Below, in pieces: positions 1-7,488 of a stretch of 12,340 nt of DNA. Source of the stretch: JBGPBY01 sp041481485 (GTDB lineage Bacteria; Acidobacteriota; Terriglobia; 20CM-2-55-15); the NCBI GenBank assembly GCA_041481485.1, contig JBGPBY010000183.1:1-12340 (forward strand). Reading direction: 5' to 3'. Below the pieces are notes generated by a model. It had not been told where the DNA came from, ran no database searches, and worked only from the letters and a program-made list of their open reading frames with translations. How positions within the stretch are numbered: the first letter of the stretch is position 1; the number at the start of each line of letters is the position of its first letter. The translations under genes and the position numbers were made by a program.

Positions 1-55
1 AATTCGAGGAATCCCAGTCTGAAAAACTGTGCACGGTCATAGACCGCGCCTACAG

Positions 56-81
56 TGGGCAGCAGATTACAATCTGACCCA
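56..81. repeat. Interrupted inverted repeat, possible upstream terminator or operator
   Basis: A perfect 14-base dyad CAGATTACAATCTG lies at 63-76. It is flanked by TGGG (56-59) and CCCA (78-81), which also pair, with bulges of three and one bases. As RNA it could fold as CAGAT/ATCTG around a TACA loop, extended by the outer four pairs. The following sequence is pyrimidine-rich but has no clean T run, so a factor-independent terminator for a gene left of the window is only weakly supported. A protein-binding dyad is equally possible. Confidence 0.3.
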
Positions 82-162
82 TTACCGACTTTCCCCTTCA
101 CCTGCAATTTATTCACAACTTCCCAGACCGCCCTACAGTCGATTTCGAATTCCTTCTTTAGT

Positions 163-217
163 GTGTTTCAGGGACTTCCATTGTAAAAGGGAAACGCGAC
201 GTTTCAGATTGAAACAC
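163..217. repeat. Nested GTTTC/GAAAC inverted repeats, candidate operator
   Basis: An outer 8-base inverted repeat GTGTTTCA (163-170) / TGAAACAC (210-217) encloses a perfect palindrome GAAACG-CGA-CGTTTC (191-205). The pentamer occurs as GAAAC at 191, GTTTC at 201 and GAAAC at 211, which is exactly one site per 10 bases (about one DNA turn), plus GTTTC at 165. The array overlaps the proposed -35 box of the glycosyltransferase gene that starts at 273, the usual position for repressor binding. The arrangement is seen in the sequence; regulatory use is inferred. Confidence 0.35.
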
Positions 218-230
218 ATGCCATTATAGT
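203..230 (+). promoter_or_regulatory. Candidate sigma-70-type promoter for the GT-C glycosyltransferase
   Basis: TTCAGA (203-208) is a 4/6 match to a -35 box. It lies 16 bases before TATAGT (225-230), a 5/6 match to a -10 box. Transcription would begin near 237, giving a leader of about 36 bases that contains the AGGGAG ribosome site at 258-263. The -35 box is weak, and environmental phyla may use different consensus sequences. Confidence 0.35.
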
Positions 231-272
231 ACCCTTCTCAGATGTTGCCTTCCGGCCAGGGAGACCATTGAT

Positions 273-1946
273 TTGATCGGTGAGAGTCGCGTAAAGGATC
301 ATCGACTCATTGTGCGCGGGGTGTTAATTGCCATCATCGCGCTCTTCTACATTGTTGTCGGGCTGTATTCCCAAAGGCGTCAGTTCGATCCGGACGAGTT
401 CATGCATTTGCATTCGGCCTGGTCCATTCACAAGGGGCTGATTCCATATCGCGATTACTTCGATCACTACACGCCACTGTTTCGCCTTTTCTTTGCGCCG
501 TTCTTCTATCTGTTCAATGTGGAAACAAAGATCCAGGATGCAATCGGATTTCTCTTCTTTGCCCGGAAACTGGAATGGCTGATATCCGGAGCCGTAGTCC
601 TGTTGACGTTCTGGCTTGGGAAATTATGGCGCAGTGTGGAGTCTGGCCTTGTCGCTGCTCTCCTTCTGCTGACCAGCGAAGCCTATTGGAACCTCGCACT
701 CGAAGTTCGCCCGGACCCATTGTCAACGGTGTTCGGTCTGTTGGCCGTGATTTTCGCAGTTCGCGCAGCCCGCGTACCGGATGAGCCCCTGATCCGCAGA
801 AAGAGATTTTTCTGGAGTGGATTGTTCCTGGCGCTCGGCTTTCTGACCATACAGAAAGACGTCTATGAATTTCCAGGCTTCGCCTTGGGGATGTGCTGGT
901 ACATGTGGAAACCTTCAGGCAAGGGGACCCGGGCCAGTCGAATCGCGGATGTCGCCATTCAATTCACGGGTTTCTGTATTCCGATGTGTCTGACGGCTGC
1001 TTATTTCGCGCTGCAGCACGGATTGACTCAATTTATCCGGTACAACTTCCTTTTCTATCTCGGAGGTCCGCACGATTCCTTGTATCGCCCCCTGATGCAG
1101 TTTCTCTATGCCAATCCCTTCCTGGGAATTTTCAGTGTGGCCGGATTGCTGATTTCACTCTCGGCAGTCTTTCAACAGAAATTGCCCGTGCGCGGGGACT
1201 TCATCGTTGCCCCCGCCGCACTTTCCTATATCGCCGGGCTGTTTTTCATACCAACCCCGTACTATCAGTACTACATCCTGTTTCTTCCGCTTGTTTCCGT
1301 TTTTGCCTCATCGTTTCTGTTCGGAACAATAGACAGATTCCGAGAGCTTCGAGAACGGGCAACGTCTGGACAGTGGATGTCCCTGGCTGCGGCGAGTTCC
1401 TTCGCGGTTCTGTGGATTTTGATCCTGATCTGCCGGAATGCCGGCACCGAACGCCCTCTGATACTTGTCATCGGATTCTGGTTCAGCGCATTTTTGGGAA
1501 GCATCCTTCTGGTGTTCTGGCGGGTGCCGGCGTTCGCCATCGTCTTTTTCATGGCAGTGACCTCGGCGGCTCCATCGTTCCGGCTTCTAAACTCGTATGC
1601 ATCGCCAGGCATCAATTCGGAATTTGATGAGATGCGTTACATACTGGCCAACACTTCTCCTCAAGACACAGTGATGGATGGGTATCGGGGTAGCGGTATC
1701 TTCCGGCCGCATGCTTATTTTTTCTGGTTCATGCCCTTCAACGATCGGGAAAGGATTCCAATGAACGATAGAGAGAAATTGCTGGCCGATTTGCACAGCG
1801 GCTCTATTGTTCCGAAAGTAATCCTGTTTGATATCAACCTGCGCAACCTGACTCCTGGTGTGACTGAGTTTTTCGAAATCAACTATGAGCCTACTGGTGA
1901 AGGAGTCATTTGGAAGCGCAAATCCCCTGTGTTCAACGGGAATTGA
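273..1946 (+). CDS. GT-C fold membrane glycosyltransferase (ArnT/PMT-like, GT39-related)
   Basis: A 557-residue integral membrane protein with about 11-12 hydrophobic segments (roughly 12-32, 104-117, 122-138, 150-165, 179-194, 226-247, 283-300, 310-328, 331-350, 370-388, 396-414, 418-433) and a soluble C-terminal tail from about 440. The first extracytoplasmic loop carries the acidic DPDE motif (39-42) and DYFDHYTP (61-68), and EVRPDP follows at 144-149. This matches GT-C enzymes that take sugars from polyprenyl-phosphate carriers on the outer face of the inner membrane. The start is TTG (TTG-ATC-GGT), chosen because AGGGAG at 258-263 sits 9 bases upstream; no better ATG is available in frame. 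It converges with the methyltransferase gene across 23 bases. Context suggests it adds a sugar to a lipid-linked or exported glycopolymer. The acceptor and sugar cannot be read from sequence, and an O-antigen-ligase-like or protein O-glycosylation role is also possible. Confidence 0.75.
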   Translation: MIGESRVKDHRLIVRGVLIAIIALFYIVVGLYSQRRQFDPDEFMHLHSAWSIHKGLIPYRDYFDHYTPLFRLFFAPFFYLFNVETKIQDAIGFLFFARKLEWLISGAVVLLTFWLGKLWRSVESGLVAALLLLTSEAYWNLALEVRPDPLSTVFGLLAVIFAVRAARVPDEPLIRRKRFFWSGLFLALGFLTIQKDVYEFPGFALGMCWYMWKPSGKGTRASRIADVAIQFTGFCIPMCLTAAYFALQHGLTQFIRYNFLFYLGGPHDSLYRPLMQFLYANPFLGIFSVAGLLISLSAVFQQKLPVRGDFIVAPAALSYIAGLFFIPTPYYQYYILFLPLVSVFASSFLFGTIDRFRELRERATSGQWMSLAAASSFAVLWILILICRNAGTERPLILVIGFWFSAFLGSILLVFWRVPAFAIVFFMAVTSAAPSFRLLNSYASPGINSEFDEMRYILANTSPQDTVMDGYRGSGIFRPHAYFFWFMPFNDRERIPMNDREKLLADLHSGSIVPKVILFDINLRNLTPGVTEFFEINYEPTGEGVIWKRKSPVFNGN

Positions 1947-1954
1947 GCTAGCAC

Positions 1955-1970
1955 GAGCCGGTTGCGGCTT
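1955..1970. terminator. Small hairpin between convergent genes
   Basis: GAGCCG (1955-1960), loop GTTG, CGGCTT (1965-1970): five Watson-Crick pairs plus one G-T pair, occupying most of the 23-base gap between two facing stop codons. It could act in both directions, but neither strand has a T run after it, so intrinsic termination is weakly supported. Confidence 0.2.
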
Positions 1971-2698
1971 CAGCCCTTGGCTGCCGATGCGACGAAGACG
2001 TGAAGCTTCGGATACAGCGCCAGAGGCATCCGCAGCCAGCGAATGGCCATGAAGACCGGATACCAGATCCAATAGTTGAATCCCGCTGGATCCACGCGCC
2101 GCACGTGGCACGAACCGAAGCGGCGCTTCAAGGCCTCCTCGTAAAAGGCGCGCGTGTACATCACGACCAGAGGCTGATCGAAGGTATCCAGAAATTTTCG
2201 CGTCAAGGGCAGCAGCCCGCGCTGAATCGGCGACCAAAACGGATGAGGGCAGTATTCGAGGATGAACAGGCGGCCGCCGGGCCTGAGCCAGCGCTGCGCT
2301 CGTTCCACTGCTTCGTGGATCCTGGCCTCGCACGCCTGCCAATTGCCCTGCGGGGTGTGATGGAGCATGAGCGGGAAAACCACGGAGTCGAAGCTGCCGG
2401 GCTCGAACTCGTGGCTGTACAGATCCCCCACGATCCCCGTGGCGTTCTCTGGCTTATACACCTTCAGCATTTCCGGGGAGAGATCGAGGACGGTCAGCGT
2501 TTTCAACCGGTCGGTCCATTCGAAGAAATCCCAGATTCCTCCGATGCTGAGGGCGTCCCCCGCAACCTCCTCGTTCAGGATGCGCGCGGCCTCCTCGTCC
2601 AGCACGCGAGTCATGTTCTTCAGCGATCCGTACTGATGAGTCGCCTGCTGCTTGTCGAAGAACTCGCGTATCTGATCCGCGTCGGAATTCTGGACCAT
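1970..2698 (-). CDS. Class I SAM-dependent methyltransferase (Methyltransf_11-like)
   Basis: A 242-residue cytosolic methyltransferase. The Rossmann core is recognisable: post-I strand LTVLDLSPEML (68-78), with D72 placed to bind the SAM ribose; motif II GSFDSVVFPLMLHH (101-114); and motif III LRPGGRLFILE (138-148). Motif I is unusual: residues 49-60 read ALSIGGIWDFFE where a GxGxG loop is expected. The open frame runs upstream to 2887, but the ATG at 2698 is preferred. It begins 7 bases after the oxygenase stop codon, has a weak AGG-containing upstream site, and the upstream extension is low-complexity and overlaps the oxygenase gene. It is the last gene of the leftward set and is probably translationally coupled to the oxygenase. 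The acceptor is unknown; a sugar or acyl group of the surface polymer is plausible. The G+C content is clearly higher than in most neighbours. Confidence 0.8.
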   Translation of the reverse strand: MVQNSDADQIREFFDKQQATHQYGSLKNMTRVLDEEAARILNEEVAGDALSIGGIWDFFEWTDRLKTLTVLDLSPEMLKVYKPENATGIVGDLYSHEFEPGSFDSVVFPLMLHHTPQGNWQACEARIHEAVERAQRWLRPGGRLFILEYCPHPFWSPIQRGLLPLTRKFLDTFDQPLVVMYTRAFYEEALKRRFGSCHVRRVDPAGFNYWIWYPVFMAIRWLRMPLALYPKLHVFVASAAKG

Positions 2699-2705
2699 GC
2701 CGCGC

Positions 2706-3593
2706 CTACTTCCGTTCCCGGGAGCCGAATATGCGCAGTAATTTGCCCGCGAACTCGTCTCTGAAACCGAAGATCCGCTTGGCCTTGTCGTAGCCGCGGA
2801 GGGCCATCTTATCGAGATAAATAAGCACACGGCGCGCTCCGTCGTCCGGTCGCGCCTGGTAATCCGTGGATCTTGCCTTGAAGGCATCGACCTCTTCCGT
2901 GAAGTAATAGAGAGCGAGCGATCTGCGCGTGACGCCTTCGGGGCAGGTCATGGGCTCGGGATGGCCGTGAAACGAATCCGGATCGGTCTGAAAGATTACG
3001 GCACGGTTGAAGCTAGGAACGATCTTGCGCACGCACCGGCTCATGCTCTTGTCCCAGAGCTCGAGTTGGCCGCCGTACGACTCCTGCCAATCGGGATTCA
3101 AGTAGATGAGCAGGTTGATGCGGCGCTTCCAGCGCGCATGGTGCGGGTGGCCGGTGAAATCCGCGTGGATGTTGAGAAAGCCGCCTTTGCCCGAGCGATG
3201 GAGACCTCCACCCATCAGGGCGTCGTCGGCGATCAGATCCTGGATTCCGCTGAGCGCCTCGACGAACCCGAGGAATCGCGGCGAATTGAGTTCGCCCACC
3301 ACGTTGCGAATGAACGGCGGAAAGGTGCTCGAGTCGGATTTGGCGTACTTCTTCTCGTTCACGTGCGTGTAGTTCGTCCAGCTGCCCGGATTGTTTCCCG
3401 GAAACTCGCGAAGGAACGCGCTCGCTGCGGCTTCGTCCAGGAAATCGTCGAGCACGACGTGGGGGTAAGGCTCGGCCTCGCGAAACTGCCTGGCGAGCCC
3501 GGGGATGTCGGCATTCCAGCGGGAATACGGAACGATCTGCTCGCTCTCGTTCCTCGTCCCCGCGTTTCCCGCATAATCCTTTATACGCGTCAT
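2706..3593 (-). CDS. 2OG-Fe(II) oxygenase, prolyl 4-hydroxylase type
   Basis: A 295-residue protein with the double-stranded beta-helix iron site of the 2-oxoglutarate dioxygenases. The HxD pair is H143/D145 (NIHADFTGHP), the distal histidine is H209 in SFHGHPEP, and the 2OG-carboxylate arginine is R223 or R224 in TRRSLALYYF. The order and spacing fit P4Hc-like enzymes, which hydroxylate an aliphatic C-H using O2 and 2-oxoglutarate. No signal peptide is seen, so it acts in the cytosol. The frame is open to 3647, but the ATG at 3593 is chosen because AGGAG lies 9 bases upstream; the extra 18 residues lack such a site. It is followed after 7 bases by the methyltransferase and is separated from the GT47 gene by 108 bases. 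The substrate could be a proline-containing protein, a sugar or a small molecule. Many bacterial members of this family are misnamed prolyl hydroxylases, so the substrate is left open. Confidence 0.82.
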   Translation of the reverse strand: MTRIKDYAGNAGTRNESEQIVPYSRWNADIPGLARQFREAEPYPHVVLDDFLDEAAASAFLREFPGNNPGSWTNYTHVNEKKYAKSDSSTFPPFIRNVVGELNSPRFLGFVEALSGIQDLIADDALMGGGLHRSGKGGFLNIHADFTGHPHHARWKRRINLLIYLNPDWQESYGGQLELWDKSMSRCVRKIVPSFNRAVIFQTDPDSFHGHPEPMTCPEGVTRRSLALYYFTEEVDAFKARSTDYQARPDDGARRVLIYLDKMALRGYDKAKRIFGFRDEFAGKLLRIFGSRERK

Positions 3594-3620
3594 TGAGAGT
3601 TGCTCCTGCGACTCCCAAAG

Positions 3621-3647
3621 CTTATAGCTACTATGAGTGTTGGACAA
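3621..3647 (-). promoter_or_regulatory. Possible internal promoter before the oxygenase gene
   Basis: In the 108-base gap, the minus strand reads TTGTCC (3647-3642), 15 bases, then TATAAG (3626-3621). The spacer is short and both boxes are imperfect. Still, the gap is the only large one in the leftward set and coincides with the change in base composition, so independent transcription of the last two genes is reasonable. Confidence 0.22.
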
Positions 3648-3701
3648 CTGGCGAAATTCAATATGTTCCGGATTGTCGTTTCATGCGTACATCCATGGCT
3701 G

Positions 3702-4703
3702 TCATGCCCGGAAAGGACTCAATGTCCTTTTTTTGATTTTGGGAAGTATAACGTGCCGGAAGAAGTATGGCCGCAGAAGCTGAATATGGGGCGCCAGATC
3801 GCTGATCACCGAGCGTCCGTTCGCGCGCTGGATATCCAGACACCATTCGACAATACGGTGAAAACAGGCTTCTCTGGAAAACCATTCCTCCCATGCGGTT
3901 CTCGCCGCCTGTCCCATGACTTCAGCCCGGGATTCATGACGCTCGAGAATTTCCGGTATCTGTGAAACGTTCTTTTGAGGAATGCGGATGCTGAATGTTT
4001 CCCATTGCGGGCCTTCAGGTGGAACCCATTGGTCGGAGATGATCACCGGAACTCTGCCCGCCTTCATCGTTTCAAACAACCTCCAGCTGGAACAGGCATA
4101 GCCGCGCGGGCAAATTACAAACTTGCTTCGCGACAGAATCGAGCCGTAGCGCGTGTTGTCCGTCGAACCATAGTTCACCATGAAGAACAATTTCCTTTTC
4201 TCTTCGGCCGACACTACTGCCGATGTGTCCTCGATGTACGCGCGCGGGTGTGAGAGCGCGACCACACGCGACCGGACAGGGTGTGTCTGAGACGAGCCGA
4301 TAAAGCAAAAGAGAAACTCGCAGTTTGCACCCCCCGGGCTGTGAGCGATGAATTCTTCGTCGAACACCCTCATATAAAACCCGGCCCGTGTCCGATTCAC
4401 CGAATGCCAGCGTTTCGTAATGTTGACGTATACGCCCGGCAGGAAAGGAATGACAAAGTCATGCGAGTGATACAGAAAACATTTTTCTTTGTATTGCCGG
4501 AGATAAGGATGTGCGCGAACATCGCGATGATCTTCGAAATTGGAGCCAACAAAAAGAATGATATCCGCTCCATCTGGTGTGTCCACCAGGCTGTGCCGCT
4601 GAAATTTGTCGTGGGGAACGGCAGCCAGGAGCCTCTTGAAGTCGTTGCGGCTATGGCTATCGACGGAATTGTCCGCAGTCGTCAACATGTGAACTTTGGA
4701 CAT
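3702..4703 (-). CDS. Exostosin-like glycosyltransferase (GT47)
   Basis: A 333-residue cytosolic protein. The C-terminal half holds the exostosin signature: KFVICPRGYACSSWRLFE (194-211) followed by MKAGRVPVIISDQWVPP (213-229), the region that binds the nucleotide-sugar in GT-B fold GT47 enzymes. An earlier conserved patch, YHSHDFVIPFLPGVYVNI (78-95), fits the bacterial members. There is no membrane segment or signal peptide, so the enzyme would use cytosolic nucleotide-sugars. The ATG at 4703 lies 5 bases after the DUF362 stop codon, with AAAGGAA directly before it and AGGGAG slightly further away. Known GT47 enzymes transfer glucuronate, GlcNAc, galactose, xylose or arabinose, so the donor cannot be decided. 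It is most likely involved in assembling the surface glycan, or in glycosylating a protein made by the same operon. Confidence 0.8.
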   Translation of the reverse strand: MSKVHMLTTADNSVDSHSRNDFKRLLAAVPHDKFQRHSLVDTPDGADIILFVGSNFEDHRDVRAHPYLRQYKEKCFLYHSHDFVIPFLPGVYVNITKRWHSVNRTRAGFYMRVFDEEFIAHSPGGANCEFLFCFIGSSQTHPVRSRVVALSHPRAYIEDTSAVVSAEEKRKLFFMVNYGSTDNTRYGSILSRSKFVICPRGYACSSWRLFETMKAGRVPVIISDQWVPPEGPQWETFSIRIPQKNVSQIPEILERHESRAEVMGQAARTAWEEWFSREACFHRIVEWCLDIQRANGRSVISDLAPHIQLLRPYFFRHVILPKIKKRTLSPFRA

Positions 4704-4708
4704 TTCCT

Positions 4709-6106
4709 TTAATTTCTCCCTGACCGCTGGACAACATCCGACCAGCCTGGGGGAACATGCTTTGCCTTCGGCAGGGTCCGGCCGCTAAAAAATGCTTCGA
4801 TTGAGAATGTTTCGCTCTGGTTCCGGATCGAGATTTCCTGAGGGGAGAATCCGGCGAGGGGCCAGCGGAAATTATCAAACGCGCCACGGATAATCGGAAT
4901 CTCACTGGGATTCATTCCAAGCAGGCGTGCGCCGACATAGTCGATTGCTGCAGCGTTTTCGCCCGCGATAATCATCCCAAGATCGAATGGCTCCGGCGCC
5001 AGAGGGCCATTGCCCTGACCGGCAATAATGGCGTCGCAAATGTGAAGCACGGTGCGCTGCGGCGTATCCGCCATGCTTCCATCCGGACGGCCATACATGA
5101 GAATGCGATTCAGATCGAGACTCATTCGCCAAACCGTATCGTTGCCGGACCAGGCGCCTTCAATGCCGGTTTCATCTCCAGCCAGAGACAGATACTTACT
5201 GAGAGGCCGCAGCACCGGCGCGACAACTTTGGAACGCCCTCCAGTCAGTGAGCCATTCTGGTAGTCGTACAGAGACTCGAGCAATTCTTTGACGCGGCTT
5301 TTTCCGGGGTAGCAATCCCCGGAGTCCGAAGAACCGCCAATGCGATGATGAGGCAGATATTCCTTGTTGCCGTTGATCCCCACGAAATTTTTCAATGCAT
5401 TGGTAACGCCGGCCTTCTTGTGCATTTTGAGTTTTGGAAGACTGACCACTACATCTGCGTCGAGAACATCCTTGGCAATCAGATACTGGTGCCGGCCGGG
5501 CTGATGCGTTTCGGCAAGGAATTTGGGGTCGTAGCCCGTAATACGAAAGCGGGGTTCGGATGTCGTAATCGGTTCCAGGAGGCTATCTCTGCCAAGATCG
5601 AACAGCCCGTACCGATTTCGATCGACCATGTCCTCTTTCGCCTGCCGAATTCCGCCTTTGACCGTGGCAATTGTGCGCCTGAAATCATGGACTCCCGTGA
5701 ATCGTGGCTCCCTGGCCTTCAGGTTGCGGGACCAGACATCGAGTTTCGTGCGCCGCATCAGGTGTTGGAAATCGCAACTCTGGATCGGAGAATCCCCAAC
5801 GGCAACCACACCGGCATTTGTGTTCAACAATTCCGATACGACAGCCTGCACAAATGAAGGATGCGTGATCACCGCATCGAATGACCAGGGCCCATTGTTT
5901 TCGTGCAGCACCAGATTGGGTTTGACGAGAACCCGGGCCCCAGCCGGGATGATATTGCCGAACGCGTTTGTCCCGGTTGCCCAGCCAAATTCCCGTCCAA
6001 AGGTTCGCAGATGGGGGATCAAGTCTTCCGGTGTTGCGTAATCGGCCGATCCGGATTGCTCAATGGCGACGGTGTGTTTGGTCAGGAAGCGGGCGTTATT
6101 GGACAT
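4709..6106 (-). CDS. DUF362 family protein
   Basis: A 465-residue protein with the DUF362 hallmarks in order: VLVKPNLV (59-66), GDSP (104-107), the lysine-rich block LPKLKMHKKAGVTNALKN (223-240) leading into FVG, PHHRIGG (252-258), DAIIAGQGNGP (358-368) and DYVGARLLG (389-397). Some family members carry a ferredoxin-like 4Fe-4S motif; this one has only three scattered cysteines (C111, C265, C357), so no cluster is expected. The biochemical role of this subfamily is not known to me. The ATG at 6106 overlaps the end of the preceding adenylate-forming enzyme by 11 bases and lacks a good ribosome site, which points to translational coupling and suggests the two products work together. An acyl- or phospho-intermediate step in polysaccharide decoration is a guess from context. 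Confidence 0.8.
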   Translation of the reverse strand: MSNNARFLTKHTVAIEQSGSADYATPEDLIPHLRTFGREFGWATGTNAFGNIIPAGARVLVKPNLVLHENNGPWSFDAVITHPSFVQAVVSELLNTNAGVVAVGDSPIQSCDFQHLMRRTKLDVWSRNLKAREPRFTGVHDFRRTIATVKGGIRQAKEDMVDRNRYGLFDLGRDSLLEPITTSEPRFRITGYDPKFLAETHQPGRHQYLIAKDVLDADVVVSLPKLKMHKKAGVTNALKNFVGINGNKEYLPHHRIGGSSDSGDCYPGKSRVKELLESLYDYQNGSLTGGRSKVVAPVLRPLSKYLSLAGDETGIEGAWSGNDTVWRMSLDLNRILMYGRPDGSMADTPQRTVLHICDAIIAGQGNGPLAPEPFDLGMIIAGENAAAIDYVGARLLGMNPSEIPIIRGAFDNFRWPLAGFSPQEISIRNQSETFSIEAFFSGRTLPKAKHVPPGWSDVVQRSGRN

Positions 6107-7487
6107 GATCTGCCGGTGGCGGAGTGATCCGTGGCGGCACCACGCGTGTCACTACAGGCCGCCATTTGTTGGCTTGTGTCTTCTTAATTTCGTCGACTAA
6201 TTTGACTTCGATGGGTAATCCCGGAAGATTTTTCTGAATCGTTGCAAGAATGAAGATTCCGGATTCCACGGAAAAGTTTGCGCCGGGGACGATCTGGACT
6301 TCAACGGAATAATCTTCATCCTGAAGCACCATGAACTCGTGCACGGGAAAATCCTTCATCATATGCGGAAATAGAATGCTGTTGATGAAGTGCCCGTCAC
6401 GCAGCCAGATTTTGTCGACGGCCCTTCCGAGTACAGTATGCAAGTGGAAAGCCGGATGCCCGGGCCTGCAGCCGTCCGGGAAAATCGCATCATCTCCGAT
6501 GCGAAAGCGGATCATTGGCATTCCGTCTGCGTGAAGTTTGGTGACGAGGATGGAAGACTCGCTTTGTGCAGATTCCGGTTCCAGAAAAATGTTGGACCAA
6601 TCCACAAGATAGTCTTTGCCGCCTGGAAGTTGAAACGCCATGCCACCGACATCCCGGCTTCCATATCGTTCGTATATCGGTTTTCGGAATACCCTTTCCG
6701 CAACTTCGCGTTGAGAGTCGTACAATTTTTCGGCGCCCGTGACAATGCAGTTTCGGGGATAGCTCGGCTGGATTCCGCGTTGTGACAAAAAATCCGCAAA
6801 GGCGGCAAGCGCGCTGGCGTATGCGACAATACAGTCGGGCTGGAACTCTTCCATTTGCTCGTGATATTGCAGCAACACATCCGGTCCGAGCCGGAAACAA
6901 TCGAACCATTTCAGATTGTTCAGGAAATTCGATGTGCGTTGCCACAGGGAATCCACTCCTACTGGATCCAGATGATGCCCCCACAGGTTTGCCATGCGTG
7001 AGCCGCGCGCGATTCCCATTTCGCGAAAGCAGAAATACTGGGAAGACTCGCGCCATCCGGATTCCTCCGGTCCGACCCAGATGCGGACGGGCTCTCCAGT
7101 GCTTCCACCGGTGGCATCCGGACGGAGTTGATTTGCGGGAACGTTTCGGTTGACGAGATCGTATCCGGCCCTGGCGATGTCTTCCTTATCGAGAATCGGA
7201 AGCTTTGCGAATTCATCAAAGCCGAAATCCGATTCGGGATCGAAGCCGATTCGTTTGAAGAGGGAAGCGTAATAGACCGTGCCGTGCGCCGCATTGCGAA
7301 CGACCTGCCTCAATTGTTTGAGGATCCATTGTTCTTTCTCGGCTTGCGGCCAGCCTTTGGTCTGGACCCTGAACTCGAACGCGCGGCGTTTCCACACGTA
7401 GCGGCTTCGTTCAGCGGGGCGGACGGCCCGCTGAAAATTCGCCAGTGGAATCCCTACATATCGTGAGAATAAATCGTGCGCCGCCAT
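6096..7487 (-). CDS. PaaK/CapK-like adenylate-forming enzyme
   Basis: A 463-residue protein of the ANL superfamily, closest in pattern to phenylacetate-CoA ligase and CapK proteins of capsule clusters. Visible motifs: ATP-binding loop TGGSTGEP (126-133), YERYGSRDVG (272-281, the YG-acidic core), RFRIGDDA (327-334), the hinge-like GRAVDK (354-359), and a C-terminal lysine in KTQANKWRP (436-444) that may be the catalytic lysine. Length fits this family. It should activate a carboxylic acid as an acyl-AMP and then transfer it. In a glycan cluster the acid is probably attached to a sugar or amino sugar, although a CoA ligase role is equally consistent. The ATG lies one base after the stop of the repeat protein, with no ribosome site of its own, so it is probably translated by re-initiation. 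It overlaps the DUF362 gene by 11 bases. Confidence 0.8.
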   Translation of the reverse strand: MAAHDLFSRYVGIPLANFQRAVRPAERSRYVWKRRAFEFRVQTKGWPQAEKEQWILKQLRQVVRNAAHGTVYYASLFKRIGFDPESDFGFDEFAKLPILDKEDIARAGYDLVNRNVPANQLRPDATGGSTGEPVRIWVGPEESGWRESSQYFCFREMGIARGSRMANLWGHHLDPVGVDSLWQRTSNFLNNLKWFDCFRLGPDVLLQYHEQMEEFQPDCIVAYASALAAFADFLSQRGIQPSYPRNCIVTGAEKLYDSQREVAERVFRKPIYERYGSRDVGGMAFQLPGGKDYLVDWSNIFLEPESAQSESSILVTKLHADGMPMIRFRIGDDAIFPDGCRPGHPAFHLHTVLGRAVDKIWLRDGHFINSILFPHMMKDFPVHEFMVLQDEDYSVEVQIVPGANFSVESGIFILATIQKNLPGLPIEVKLVDEIKKTQANKWRPVVTRVVPPRITPPPADHVQ

Positions 7488-7488
7488 T

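Noticed and set aside
1..5. AATTC at the very first bases, suggesting an EcoRI-cloned fragment end
   Set aside because: Five bases can occur by chance at a window edge, and the other end shows no matching site.
29..229. A 66-codon frame upstream of the glycosyltransferase gene
   Set aside because: GTG start without a ribosome site, no recognisable composition or motif, and it runs through the inverted repeats and the candidate promoter.
2699..2887. Extended N-terminus of the methyltransferase (63 extra codons)
   Set aside because: It lies inside the oxygenase gene in another frame, is rich in Arg/Ser like an antisense-type shadow, and the ATG at 2698 gives a normal domain start.
3594..3647. 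Extended N-terminus of the oxygenase (18 extra codons)
   Set aside because: The ATG at 3593 has a well spaced AGGAG; the upstream ATG has none and its residues are not part of the fold.
4709..6106. Iron-sulfur cluster role for the DUF362 protein
   Set aside because: Only three widely spaced cysteines are present and there is no CxxCxxC pattern.
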